From: Tetrapisispora phaffii CBS 4417
Lineage: Eukaryota > Ascomycota > Saccharomycetes > Saccharomycetales > Saccharomycetaceae
Direction: 5' to 3'
Assembly: GCF_000236905.1 (NCBI RefSeq)
Contig: NC_016533.1
Location: 124,001 to 188,000 of the forward strand
DNA: 64,000 bases
Below the pieces are notes generated by a model, which was given only the letters and a program-made list of their open reading frames with translations, was not told where the DNA came from and searched no databases. Below are positions 32,649 through 41,860 of this stretch, piece after piece (the stretch's first letter is position 1; each line of letters begins with the position of its first letter). The position numbers and the translations under genes are program-made.

Positions 32649-33185
32649 TTTTAATAATAATAATCAATATTTTACAGATATATGTCTATAATTAATTCTA
32701 ATGTTAGTACCTTAAAATTATGCTTTTCTTTGAATCAAATCTCAACGAAAATAAAACGGAGGGAGGGGGGAATAAAACAAATGGCAATTTCTATCAATAT
32801 CTAATGACCACAGATATTATAAAGTATACTAGGTCCAGTTTCCTAGTACCATCCTTTAAAAATCAAATTAGATTTGAATAAACTATTATGAAAGTTGACC
32901 TGTCTCTTATGTATCACACAGAATTTCATTCTAAAATTGCTTCGTGTTTAGTGATGCATTTGGTAGGTTTCACTAAGTGAAAAATTTTGTGAAGCGATGA
33001 GCTCTTGATCTTGTACCTATAAGAATGAAGACAGATTATAAAATCTGATATTATTTAATTGATATTTTGTATATTTGAGCTGCATATTATGACTTTTTAA
33101 TTCTTACACTGAGTAAGAGCATTGCCTGTTTTATATATACCCTCTCCTCCGAGAATTTCTGAATTATAAAGTGTTGCCAGGAAAT
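32649..33185. other. SYS1-DRS1 divergent promoter region
   Basis: 537 bp with no gene. The DRS1 side holds an RRPE and a PAC element 6 bp apart (listed separately). Confidence 0.6.
32978..33003 (+). promoter_or_regulatory. RRPE plus PAC module upstream of DRS1
   Basis: TGAAAAATTTT (RRPE) at 32978-32988 and GCGATGAGCT (PAC) at 32994-33003. Both are exact consensus matches, about 185-205 bp before the DRS1 ATG. RRPE (Stb3) and PAC (Dot6/Tod6) in this order and spacing are characteristic of ribosome-biogenesis promoters. Confidence 0.85.
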
Positions 33186-35453
33186 ATGGTTTCTGTCAAG
33201 GGTAAGAAAAATGCGTTTGAAGGTAACTTCAGGACAATGGATTTCATTCCAACTATAAGTGATAGTGAGGAAGATGTGCCTGATCTAGATTCCGAGGATG
33301 AAGTTGTTGTCCAGCCAACCGCTAAGGTTACCGGTAAGAAGAAGAAAGGGAAGAAGCAGAATGTTGTAGAAGAGACTGAAGAATCTAAAGATCTAAATCC
33401 AGAGTTCAATTTCAATCTTGATGGTGAAGAATTAACAACTAATTTCCAAGGCTGGGACTTTGCTGGTGATGATGAAAATAAGGATGATGTTAAGAAGGAT
33501 GTCGATCTGGATGGAATCATCAAGAGAAAAGGTGGTTTGATCAACCAAGTTCACATTGCCAGTGACAATGAAGAAGAAGATGAGGAAGAAGAAGAAGCTG
33601 GAAATAATGAAGATGATGAAGAGCTAGCCATGGATGGTTTTGGAATGGGTATAAACGCAGAAGTTGAGCAGGAAGACGATGAAGAAGAAGAGAGCAATGA
33701 AAAAGAACCTGAGACTACGAAAGGTTTTAATGTCTCAAACAAAGGTCTAGCTGATGTTGAAGAACAAGAAGATTCAGTAGAAGCTATGGCGGATTTCTAT
33801 GCTCCCGAGGAAGAAAGTAAAGAAGCTAAGAAGCAAGTGCACACTAACTTCAACACATTATCGTTATCACGTCCTGTTTTGAAGGGTTTGAGTGATTTGG
33901 GCTATACTAAACCTTCCCCAATTCAAAGTGCCACTATTCCAATCGGTTTGTTGGGTAAGGATATCATTGCAGGTGCCGTCACAGGTTCTGGTAAAACAGC
34001 TGCATTCATGATTCCTATCATCGAACGTTTATTATATAAACCTGCAAATATTGCCTCCACAAGAGTTATCGTTTTAACTCCAACTCGTGAATTGGCTATC
34101 CAAGTTAGTGATGTCGGTAAAAGAATCGGTAAGTACGTCAACGGATTGACTTTCGGTTTAGCTGTTGGTGGTTTGAATTTAAGACAACAAGAACAAGAAT
34201 TGAAAACAAGACCAGATGTTGTTATTGCTACTCCAGGTAGATTTATTGACCATATTAGGAATTCTGCTAGTTTCAACGTCGATTCGGTAGAAGTTTTAGT
34301 CATAGATGAAGCCGATAGAATGTTGGAAGATGGTTTCCAAGAGGAATTAAATGAGATCATGAGTCTATTGCCAACTAAGAGACAAACATTACTATTCTCT
34401 GCTACTATGAATTCCAAGATCAAGCAACTTATATCTTTGTCGTTGAGAAGACCGGTTAGAATTATGATTAATCCTCCAAAACAAGCAGCAGCTCGTTTGA
34501 CTCAAGAATTTGTTCGTATTCGTAAGAGAGATCTGTTGAAACCAGCGTTGTTATATTATTTAATCAGGAAATTGGATTCTTCAAGTCAAAAACGTATAGT
34601 CGTATTCGTCTCCAGAAAGGAAATGGCACATAGATTAAGAATTATTATGGGTTTATTAGGTATGAAAGTTGCAGAATTGCATGGTTCTTTAACTCAAGAA
34701 CAACGTCTGCAATCTGTCAACCAATTTAAATCCTTAGAAGTGCCAGTCCTGATCTGTACCGATTTAGCATCAAGAGGTTTAGATATTCCAAAAATTGAAG
34801 TTGTTATCAACTATGATATGCCAAAATCATATGAAATTTACTTGCATAGAGTTGGTCGTACTGCAAGAGCAGGCAGGGAAGGTCGTTCTGTTACGTTTGT
34901 TGGTGAATCTTCTCAAGACAGAAGTATTGTCAGAAGTGCTATCAAGAGTGCTGAAGAAGGCGAAAATCAAAACCAAGTATTAGGTAGAAATGTCGAATGG
35001 AATAAAGTTGATGAAGTTAGCAAGCTAATTGATTCTAATGGAGAAACCATTGATGACATTTTAGATGAAGAAAAGCAGGAAAAAGAAATTTTAAGAGCTG
35101 AGATGGAGCTGCGTAAAGGTGAGAATCTAATGAAACACAAGACAGAGATTCAAGCGAGACCAAGGAGAACCTGGTTCCAAACTGAAGATGAGAAGAAGAA
35201 TGCCAAGATTATGGGAACTTTGTCAAAGAACAAGAAGACAATAAATAGCAAAAAGAGAAAGAGACAAGAAGCTCTAGAAGACAAGCCTCGTTCATATAAA
35301 AAGACACAATCTGATCGTAAGATTGATCAAGAAAGAGCCATGAAAAAACAAAAGCTGCATCAGGTAAGAAAAATAAAGGTAGAAAGGGCAAGAAATAGTT
35401 TCTGTGGTGTTAAGTTTTATAACCAAAAATTCTGTATAACCTTAAAATCTTAA
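33186..35453 (+). CDS. DRS1: DEAD-box RNA helicase Drs1 (60S biogenesis), probable 3' frameshift
   Basis: Protein of 755 residues as read, starting [13 protein letters not shown]. Drs1 is a nucleolar ATP-dependent RNA helicase needed for pre-27S rRNA processing and 60S assembly. After an acidic N-terminus (Asp/Glu runs to about residue 200), the helicase core shows the Q motif ([13 protein letters not shown]), Walker [13 protein letters not shown] at about 265, PTRELA, DEAD-box [11 protein letters not shown] at about 372, SATM at about 405, and [11 protein letters not shown] at about 553. The C-terminus is lysine-rich. The last 37 codons or so as read (from about 35346, ending [10 protein letters not shown]) look unlike coding sequence. 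One more A in the A6 run at 35343-35348 would give a basic tail ending GRKGKK at a TAG at 35396-35398. See findings. Confidence 0.94.
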   Translation: MVSVKGKKNAFEGNFRTMDFIPTISDSEEDVPDLDSEDEVVVQPTAKVTGKKKKGKKQNVVEETEESKDLNPEFNFNLDGEELTTNFQGWDFAGDDENKDDVKKDVDLDGIIKRKGGLINQVHIASDNEEEDEEEEEAGNNEDDEELAMDGFGMGINAEVEQEDDEEEESNEKEPETTKGFNVSNKGLADVEEQEDSVEAMADFYAPEEESKEAKKQVHTNFNTLSLSRPVLKGLSDLGYTKPSPIQSATIPIGLLGKDIIAGAVTGSGKTAAFMIPIIERLLYKPANIASTRVIVLTPTRELAIQVSDVGKRIGKYVNGLTFGLAVGGLNLRQQEQELKTRPDVVIATPGRFIDHIRNSASFNVDSVEVLVIDEADRMLEDGFQEELNEIMSLLPTKRQTLLFSATMNSKIKQLISLSLRRPVRIMINPPKQAAARLTQEFVRIRKRDLLKPALLYYLIRKLDSSSQKRIVVFVSRKEMAHRLRIIMGLLGMKVAELHGSLTQEQRLQSVNQFKSLEVPVLICTDLASRGLDIPKIEVVINYDMPKSYEIYLHRVGRTARAGREGRSVTFVGESSQDRSIVRSAIKSAEEGENQNQVLGRNVEWNKVDEVSKLIDSNGETIDDILDEEKQEKEILRAEMELRKGENLMKHKTEIQARPRRTWFQTEDEKKNAKIMGTLSKNKKTINSKKRKRQEALEDKPRSYKKTQSDRKIDQERAMKKQKLHQVRKIKVERARNSFCGVKFYNQKFCITLKS

Positions 35454-35892
35454 ATAGTTCTAACATGTAATATAAATCCAACGAAAGATCTCTATCTAAG
35501 TCTAAATTTTCGAAAAAAACTATGTATAGAGCATGTGTGTCCCACACTCTTGCTCCCACTCCCATTCCCACTTGATAGTTAACATCCTTAAATGTTACTA
35601 ACCTTTTAAAAGTATTTGGTTTGATTCCATACATTATTTAATAAAGTCACCTTCAAGAACTTAGATTGTGCAACGACGAAAATTGAAAGGCAGAAAAATA
35701 ACGTTTGAACAATATGTATAAAAGTTGTAGTGTCAAGATCCCCTTTTCATGTAAAGTATGATTGAAACTAAGTTTATCACTTGAGTAAGTAGAATCTCAG
35801 TCCATAAGTGCATTGCATTGTGCTTTTATTATTAATTTAAATTAAGATAGGCACTTGTTTTAACACAAATTATTTTTTTTTCAGTTGACGAA
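35454..35892. other. DRS1-COX16 intergenic region
   Basis: 439 bp in a tandem arrangement; no gene seen. A polypyrimidine run ending in CAG just before the COX16 ATG (35872-35884) resembles a 3' splice site, but no convincing 5' site and branch point accompany it. Confidence 0.45.
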
Positions 35893-36246
35893 ATGTTGGG
35901 AGATAAAGTCTTTAGATCGAAGAAACAACAAAAGGTTTTTGATGCTTCGATTGCTGGCAGGTACCAGAAATTAGTCAAAAAGAACTCGTTTTTATACTTT
36001 GGGTTGCCCTTCTGTAGTTTGATTGTTTTGGGTTCTTATTGGTTATCAGATTTCACAGCAATTAAATATGAACAAAGGGATCGTAAGGTTCAAGAAGTCA
36101 CAGAGAGCGATCTTTTGAAGTTGAAAAGTAATAATCACAAATTTGATATCAAAGAAGAGTATTATCGTCTGCAAGGTATTCGAGAACAAGACTGGGAACC
36201 AGTTAGAGTACAAAGACTGAAAGATGAATCTGAAAACGTCTGGTAA
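35893..36246 (+). CDS. COX16: Cytochrome c oxidase assembly protein Cox16
   Basis: Protein of 117 residues, about the length of the S. cerevisiae protein (118). Cox16 is a single-span protein of the mitochondrial inner membrane that acts in assembly of complex IV around Cox1/Cox2. One transmembrane segment at about 32-52 (FLYFGLPFCSLIVLGSYWLSDF) follows a basic N-terminus (FRSKKQQKVFDASIAGRYQ). The conserved FTAIKYEQRDRKV and the C-terminal EEYYRLQGI and LKDESENVW blocks identify the family. Sits between DRS1 and ORC3, where chromosome X and XII genes alternate. Confidence 0.93.
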   Translation: MLGDKVFRSKKQQKVFDASIAGRYQKLVKKNSFLYFGLPFCSLIVLGSYWLSDFTAIKYEQRDRKVQEVTESDLLKLKSNNHKFDIKEEYYRLQGIREQDWEPVRVQRLKDESENVW

Positions 36247-36791
36247 TGATAACAATTCTTCATCATCTTATAACTCAAGTATTCGCTGAACATTGTGACC
36301 CTCTCCTCACTTAGACTCTCTTTATATAAAGAACTTAGGTTGCTCATCAGTGGAAGAAAAGTCATTGGATTGCCATCCTAGACTCTGTATACCTGGAGCC
36401 CTTTATCTTCTGTTCATCTATCTCGTTAGTTTTAATCTGACGACTTTACTCAAGTTATCGCTATAATTTTTACCCGAAGATGCATTTTCTCGAAAGCTCA
36501 ATCCGCTACTTTACGCATCAAATTAGTAACTCATCACCAAATTTATCACACTTAAGACAGTTGTTTAAAGTTTTAATATATATCTGTATATAGTTCAAAT
36601 ATTAAGTATAAAGCATTAATAAATTGTATACTGTTGAGTGTCGACTGGATTAAAGTGTAGTACCAGTTAAAAAGATAATATTTTGCTCGAAATCGGTACA
36701 TTTCAACTGGTAAATTATACTATCAAATATTTCACTTGTCATCAAGACATTAAGAAGACAAGTAACTTTATCTGGGTTTAGCAAATTGACT
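36247..36791. other. COX16-ORC3 intergenic region
   Basis: 545 bp with no supported gene. A Reb1 core TTACCCG lies at 36470-36476, about 315 bp before ORC3. In the inferred ancestral order MMM1 and SPO75 would be expected near here; neither is present. Confidence 0.5.
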
Positions 36792-38729
36792 ATGAATACG
36801 AGTAAGTTTGCTGAGGTTCAGAGAGGGCATTACACATATACTCCTCCACTGAAAAAGAGAAAAGTTGATGACAAAGCAAATTTAAACTCTTCTTATTTTG
36901 TTAAGTTATTAGATGGTAATGAATTGGATGATAATGTTAATAGGAGAATTGAATTATTCAATCAGTTGTATTCCCATTTCCATTCACAGGTTGGAGATAT
37001 TATTGCAAGTATTGAAACTGACTTAAAGACGGAAATTTATAATATCCTATTCAATGATACGGAAAAGGACAGAAAGGATACTTTCAAGACTTTATTTCTA
37101 TTAGGTTCAGATAGTAGTACGAAAATTGAGTTACCAAAGGAATCAAATGATACTTTAAATGCATTAATAGAGTTAACTCCAAAGGAATCTCCAAATGTGA
37201 GAATGATGTTGAAAAGATCAATGTTTAAATTGATTGTTATTGCTGATGCTCAAAAACAAAGTTGTAAAGATATTAAAACAGAAGACATAGAAGACGAAGA
37301 GCTTTCGTTGAAAGAAGAAGAGAATGATAATCAAAAATCAGATTTTATAAACATTGAGGATGGAGATGATAACGATTCAGAAGGAACAAGTGACGTTTCT
37401 TATGACTTGGCTTTGGTCGAAAATTTTAAAGATATTTTTGGCAAAAACTTAAATCTAGTATTCAACTTTAAAGATGTTGATTCCATAAATTTTGTTACTT
37501 TAAATGATTTTGTGGTCTTACTAAAATCTGCATTGAAATATGAGCATGTTTCCGTCAGTTTGGTGTTCAATGTTAACACAAATTTATCAAACATTGAAAA
37601 AAATTTAAAACAGAGTACAATCAGGACTCTGAAAAAGAATTTACACAGTTTAGATGTATCTAGGAATAGTGGTTTCAAATATGTGAACCTTATTTTCCAA
37701 AGTTTCTTGGATACAGTTGATGGTAAATTGAATTTATCACATGGATTTGTAAAATTCATTTTGGAGAAGATGGCAAATAATGCGAACCACAATCTAGAAC
37801 TGTTAATCAAAATACTAGACTACGCATTAATGACGTATTTTTTTGAGAACCCATTTTCTATCTTCATCGATCCAGCTAACGTCGATGTGCTTGACGATTC
37901 ATACTTACGATTACTAAGAAGATGTCCAACATTTATGTTTTTCATTGAAGGTCTACTTGAACAAAGTACAACATTAGAAGAGGTAGAAAATTTAATGACA
38001 AATAAAGAAAATGCACTTGGTGATTTTTTTGTTGAGTTTTTGGTTAGGGAAAACCCAATAAATAAACATGCTATATTTGTAGCAGATTTCTTGAAAAATG
38101 AACAAACCATTACGAACTTCAACCTTATTGAACTTTATGATAATTTATTAAGTGGCAACCTTGAGACATATTTAAAAAGATGGCCATCTTGTCATGAACA
38201 CATCGAAAAATTAAAATTCGAATCTATTGATACAATCTTTCAAGAATTATTTACTTTAGATAATAATAGTAGTTTATTATCTCAAGCATTATTCCCAAGT
38301 TATAAATCAAATATGGAAGATAATTTATTGAATTGGGAACGTATATTACCTTCGGCCAATATATTTAGTGAAGGAGAAGTAAAGGAAGAAGATAAATTAG
38401 CATACACCATTGGACCGATCTTAGGTAGATTATTTGTATTATACAGAGAAGCAGACCCACAAATTAATGTGTTCGATTTTTATACTGCGTTTAAAGAGCA
38501 TATTCCAAAAGATGCATTATTAAACTATACAAAAATCATTTCAAGCACGAACACCGCACTGGCTTCTATTGTAAATAAGCATGAAGCGGATGAAGAAGAT
38601 TTAATAGATAAGATTACATTGATATTATTTATGCAAGGTGTGTTTGAATTAGATCAAATGGGTTTCATAAGGGCACCAAATCAAAAAAGTTATGATACAA
38701 TTGAAAAAGCTGTCTGGAGAGGTGTTTAG
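36792..38729 (+). CDS. ORC3: Origin recognition complex subunit 3
   Basis: Protein of 645 residues from the ATG at 36792 (MNTSKFAEVQRGHYTYTP). Orc3 is a structural subunit of the six-protein complex that marks replication origins and loads MCM. Highly conserved blocks include FLLGSDSSTKIELPKES, LIELTPKESPNVRMMLKRSM, VFNFKDVDSINF, NTNLSNIEKNLKQSTIR and FQSFLDTVDGKLNLS, as well as the C-terminal KSYDTIEKAVWRGV. Length compares with 616 in S. cerevisiae; the excess is an acidic insert at about residues 155-200 (EDIEDEELSLKEEENDN). Convergent with OST1 across 107 bp. Confidence 0.96.
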   Translation: MNTSKFAEVQRGHYTYTPPLKKRKVDDKANLNSSYFVKLLDGNELDDNVNRRIELFNQLYSHFHSQVGDIIASIETDLKTEIYNILFNDTEKDRKDTFKTLFLLGSDSSTKIELPKESNDTLNALIELTPKESPNVRMMLKRSMFKLIVIADAQKQSCKDIKTEDIEDEELSLKEEENDNQKSDFINIEDGDDNDSEGTSDVSYDLALVENFKDIFGKNLNLVFNFKDVDSINFVTLNDFVVLLKSALKYEHVSVSLVFNVNTNLSNIEKNLKQSTIRTLKKNLHSLDVSRNSGFKYVNLIFQSFLDTVDGKLNLSHGFVKFILEKMANNANHNLELLIKILDYALMTYFFENPFSIFIDPANVDVLDDSYLRLLRRCPTFMFFIEGLLEQSTTLEEVENLMTNKENALGDFFVEFLVRENPINKHAIFVADFLKNEQTITNFNLIELYDNLLSGNLETYLKRWPSCHEHIEKLKFESIDTIFQELFTLDNNSSLLSQALFPSYKSNMEDNLLNWERILPSANIFSEGEVKEEDKLAYTIGPILGRLFVLYREADPQINVFDFYTAFKEHIPKDALLNYTKIISSTNTALASIVNKHEADEEDLIDKITLILFMQGVFELDQMGFIRAPNQKSYDTIEKAVWRGV

Positions 38730-38836
38730 TTTAAATATAAATGAATTTTAATAGGAGATTCTATTTTTATATATGTATGTATACATTTTATAAAAAATAA
38801 TTGACAAAGTTGTAATAGTATAGTTAACTTATTAAT

Positions 38837-40240
38837 TTAATTGACTCTTATGTTTATTTGGTTTAAAGTAAAAATACTCAATAATGCAACAAAAATGTAA
38901 GTAGCGATTGATAATGGCTTTTTATAAAATGCAACATTATCGTATTGGTATTTAATTAGGACTTTACCGCCACGTAATTCATCAATTAAATTGTTGAAAG
39001 TAAAAGTCACTTTTACATGACCTTTATTTAAATCAAAGTAAGATTTTTCAGTATCAATACTTACTTTTTCATATGGTAATGGAGAGTCAATTTCTTCAAC
39101 AATAGCACCCTCTGGTAAATACAGAGATAATTCTACTGTGTCATAGGCAGTGTCAACTGGACCATTTAGCAAAGGTGCAGAAAGGATAAAAGAATTGTTG
39201 TCAATTGAGTGAACAAAGTCAGATAACTCATTAGTCCAACCAATGGTATAGTTGTATTTCCAACCACCATAAATTGGATATCTTGGCTTTAAATAAAAAT
39301 GAGCACCTTTAATTTGAGAAGTTGAAACCATACCGACTAAATCAGTATAATAGTGATCGGTAGCACCTGTTGGTAATATGTTATCAAGAATACCTCTGTA
39401 ATGGCCATTTAATGTTTGTTGCATCTGTTTCATATGTTCTAATCTTGAGAATCCTTTATTCAATTTAGCAGCACGGTTTGTTAATTCGTAATATTCTTGG
39501 AATTGTACAACGGAACCCCAATGAGAAATCCAAAGATCTCTCTTCAATGTAGTGACAACATTTAATGGAACATTATGTAAATATTTTAGCTTTACTTTGT
39601 TATCATTTGTGTAAGCTTTGGTGTTTTTAAATGGACCAAAAGAAATACTGTTTTCACCTTCTTCGCCCTTTAAAGATTCATCAGAAGGGCCATTAATTTC
39701 TTCGAATGAAGAACTGCCGATGAATAATAAAGTGGATTCCTTTGTCAAATAAGCAGATAAGGGTAGTTTGTTTGTGGTTAGTAATAAATGTTGTTCTTCA
39801 TTTAGACCAATACTCTCTGGGTATGGAACACCACGAGCATTGTACTCTAAAGTGACAATAATGGAAATTTCTTCTTTTGCAGCGGCAGGTTCAGGTAATA
39901 CCATTTTGACATAACCGATCTTAGAACCATCATCCAAAATAGTAATATTTTTAGTTAACAAAGTATCTGGGAACGTTTCCCTATCTTTGATGATAGATGT
40001 AACCACTGAAATCTTGTTCAGCAAATCAATTGGTAATGCCATAAAATACTCAGTAGCATCCTCCTTACCAACATTCTTAACATCTAAAAGGATTTTTTCT
40101 CTTCCGTATACCCTGCTGACATCGACTTGTCTTGTGAAATTAAGATTTTCCCAAACTTGTGGGACTTCAAATCCTTCTGCAGTAACCTGAGCTAGCAAAA
40201 AAGCTAAAAGGGTAAGCCATAAAATACTCAGTTTCATCAT
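38837..40240 (-). CDS. OST1: Oligosaccharyltransferase subunit Ost1 (ribophorin I)
   Basis: Protein of 467 residues (476 in S. cerevisiae). Ost1 is an essential type I membrane subunit of the oligosaccharyltransferase that N-glycosylates proteins in the ER lumen. A signal peptide covers about residues 1-21 (MMKLSILWLTLLAFLLAQVTA). The luminal domain has the conserved EEQHLLLTTNKLPLSAYLT, DLWISHWGSVVQFQEYYELTN and GATDHYYTDLVGMVSTS. One transmembrane segment lies near the C-terminus (about 440-460, PLSIATYIFVALLSIFTL), with a very short cytosolic tail. Two adjacent ATGs open the frame. Diverges from PRE3. Confidence 0.95.
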   Translation of the reverse strand: MMKLSILWLTLLAFLLAQVTAEGFEVPQVWENLNFTRQVDVSRVYGREKILLDVKNVGKEDATEYFMALPIDLLNKISVVTSIIKDRETFPDTLLTKNITILDDGSKIGYVKMVLPEPAAAKEEISIIVTLEYNARGVPYPESIGLNEEQHLLLTTNKLPLSAYLTKESTLLFIGSSSFEEINGPSDESLKGEEGENSISFGPFKNTKAYTNDNKVKLKYLHNVPLNVVTTLKRDLWISHWGSVVQFQEYYELTNRAAKLNKGFSRLEHMKQMQQTLNGHYRGILDNILPTGATDHYYTDLVGMVSTSQIKGAHFYLKPRYPIYGGWKYNYTIGWTNELSDFVHSIDNNSFILSAPLLNGPVDTAYDTVELSLYLPEGAIVEEIDSPLPYEKVSIDTEKSYFDLNKGHVKVTFTFNNLIDELRGGKVLIKYQYDNVAFYKKPLSIATYIFVALLSIFTLNQINIRVN

Positions 40241-40507
40241 TTTTAATTCGAATAAAACTAAGGAAGATTAGGTAAACTATGCCAATTCTTGTATCAGTTA
40301 TTCCTGGCTTTCAAAGAGATCCTTTGTTTCACTGTTTGGCTTTGCAACGACTCAATTGACTTGACAGTTGTCTAAATCTCTTAATATCATGTTCATTAAT
40401 CATTTAATCAAGTAATCAATTAATTGATTATTGAAATTGGCATGATTGTGGTTTCTAAAGAAATGAGAGTTCGTTAATTTTGAAATTTCAAATTTGTTAG
40501 AACTCAG

Positions 40508-40514
40508 TTACCCG
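40508..40514. promoter_or_regulatory. Reb1 site (TTACCCG)
   Basis: Exact TTACCCG in the centre of the OST1-PRE3 divergent promoter, about 235 bp upstream of PRE3. Motif only. Confidence 0.5.
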
Positions 40515-40548
40515 CCGTTACAATGATAACTTTATAAGATTTAATAGT

Positions 40549-40557
40549 TGTGGCAAA
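40549..40557 (+). promoter_or_regulatory. PACE-like proteasome element upstream of PRE3
   Basis: TGTGGCAAA matches eight of nine bases of the Rpn4 element GGTGGCAAA, 193 bp before the PRE3 ATG. Rpn4 drives proteasome subunit genes, so the target fits. Confidence 0.65.
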
Positions 40558-40749
40558 ACCTTATACCAGTAGTTAACTTATCCCAAGTTTAAATAATGCA
40601 TATATATATACGAGAGTCAGTCTAACAATTTATATGGAGTTGTTGAAGCTCTGTAGACTGCAGTGAATATTATTGAGGTGTGGTAGATTATTATTTTTTT
40701 GATTTTGGTCCACTATAGAGATAGAAGAACTCATGCATACACACGCAAG

Positions 40750-41400
40750 ATGAACGGAATTCAAGTTGACATAAATAGACTCAAAAAAGGTGAGGTTAGT
40801 TTGGGTACCTCAATTATGGCTGTTACTTTTAAAGATGGTGTCATTCTGGGGGCTGATTCTCGTACCACTACCGGTTCTTACATTGCAAATCGTGTTACTG
40901 ACAAGTTGACCAGGGTTCAGGACAAAATATGGTGTTGTAGATCAGGTTCTGCTGCAGACACTCAAGCTGTTGCTGATATTGTTCAATACCAATTGGAGTT
41001 ATATACTGCCCAATTCGGTGAACCTTCTACAAAAGTTGCTGCTTCGATCTTCAAAACAATGTGTTACGATAATAAAGATAATCTAAGTGCAGGTATAATT
41101 GTTGCTGGGTTTGATGATAAGGAAAATAAAGGTGAAGTATACAGTATTCCACTAGGTGGCTCTTTACATAAGCAAAAGTACGCTATAGCTGGTTCTGGCT
41201 CCGCATTCATTTACGGTTATTGTGATAAGAACTTCAAAGATGACATGACAAAAGATGAAACTGTAAATTTCATGAAACATTCTTTATCCCAAGCAATCAA
41301 ATGGGACGGTTCATCTGGTGGTGTAATTAGAATGGTAGTTCTGACCAAAGATGGTGTTGAACGTCTGATATTCTACCCAGATGAATATGAGAATCTATAG
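40750..41400 (+). CDS. PRE3: 20S proteasome beta-1 subunit Pre3
   Basis: Protein of 216 residues (215 in S. cerevisiae). Beta-1 gives the 20S proteasome its caspase-like (post-acidic) activity. The propeptide is residues 1-19, cut between Gly19 and Thr20 (EVSLGTSIMA), exposing Thr20 as the N-terminal nucleophile. Other conserved parts: GADSRTTTGSYIANRVTDKLT, CCRSGSAADTQAVADI, AGSGSAFIYGYCDKNF and SSGGVIRMVVLT. The ATG at 40750 gives MNGIQVDINRLKKGE, essentially the known start. The frame is uninterrupted; as I recall, the S. cerevisiae gene has an intron near its 5' end, which would be absent here. Confidence 0.97.
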   Translation: MNGIQVDINRLKKGEVSLGTSIMAVTFKDGVILGADSRTTTGSYIANRVTDKLTRVQDKIWCCRSGSAADTQAVADIVQYQLELYTAQFGEPSTKVAASIFKTMCYDNKDNLSAGIIVAGFDDKENKGEVYSIPLGGSLHKQKYAIAGSGSAFIYGYCDKNFKDDMTKDETVNFMKHSLSQAIKWDGSSGGVIRMVVLTKDGVERLIFYPDEYENL

Positions 41401-41860
41401 ACGGAAATCGGAAAAAATCGACATCACATTTAATGGTTTAAAGCATACATGTATACACATAACTTTAATTTATATTAAATTATATATTTAAGTAGGTGAA
41501 TAGCATGCCAGATATTTATGTAACGTACATCATTTTTTGTGTATTACCATATTCTTAAAGCTATTGATAACATCAATTGCAATTCGAAGATATACTACTA
41601 TATTACAATAGAAGTTAAATAAATTTCGCGTAACGTTCATAAGAACTAATGTTATTTTAAGCTCTCTTTCAATAAATATTTTACAAAATATATAATATGA
41701 ATGGTCCTATACAACTCAATTGTTCTCAGTTAGCTAAGTTATAAAAGTATAATCGTAATTAATTGCCTATTAAGTTTAGTTATTTGCCAATTTCAATTTG
41801 TTTTTGGGCAGCTCACTATTCGTTTTAGATTGAGTAACCAAGTTTACCTTTATTAAAGAG
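41401..41860. other. PRE3-RTT109 intergenic region
   Basis: 460 bp in tandem; A/T-rich, no gene. One G1/S-type motif is listed separately. SFI1 and DNM1, which flank RTT109 in S. cerevisiae, are absent. Confidence 0.5.
41624..41631 (-). promoter_or_regulatory. SCB-like site (ACGCGAAA) upstream of RTT109
   Basis: TTTCGCGT on +, ACGCGAAA on -, matching the Swi4/Swi6 consensus CRCGAAA and overlapping an MBF-like ACGCG core. It lies 230 bp upstream of RTT109, whose product acts in S phase. A single site, so only suggestive. Confidence 0.45.

Larger units (their letters stand above)
40241..40749. other. OST1-PRE3 divergent promoter region
   Basis: 509 bp with no gene. It holds a Reb1 core (40508-40514) and a PACE-like element near PRE3. 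Confidence 0.5.

Noticed and set aside
35755..35892. Possible 5'-UTR intron before COX16 (GTATGA near 35757, T-rich run and CAG near 35884)
   Set aside because: No TACTAAC-like branch point is present, and the COX16 frame is complete without splicing.
36786..36791. Start of ORC3 two codons upstream
   Set aside because: The upstream codon is TTG; the first ATG is at 36792. Similar non-ATG extensions were dropped for DRS1, PUF3, PSR1, MPP10, SAG1, PRE3 and THI73.
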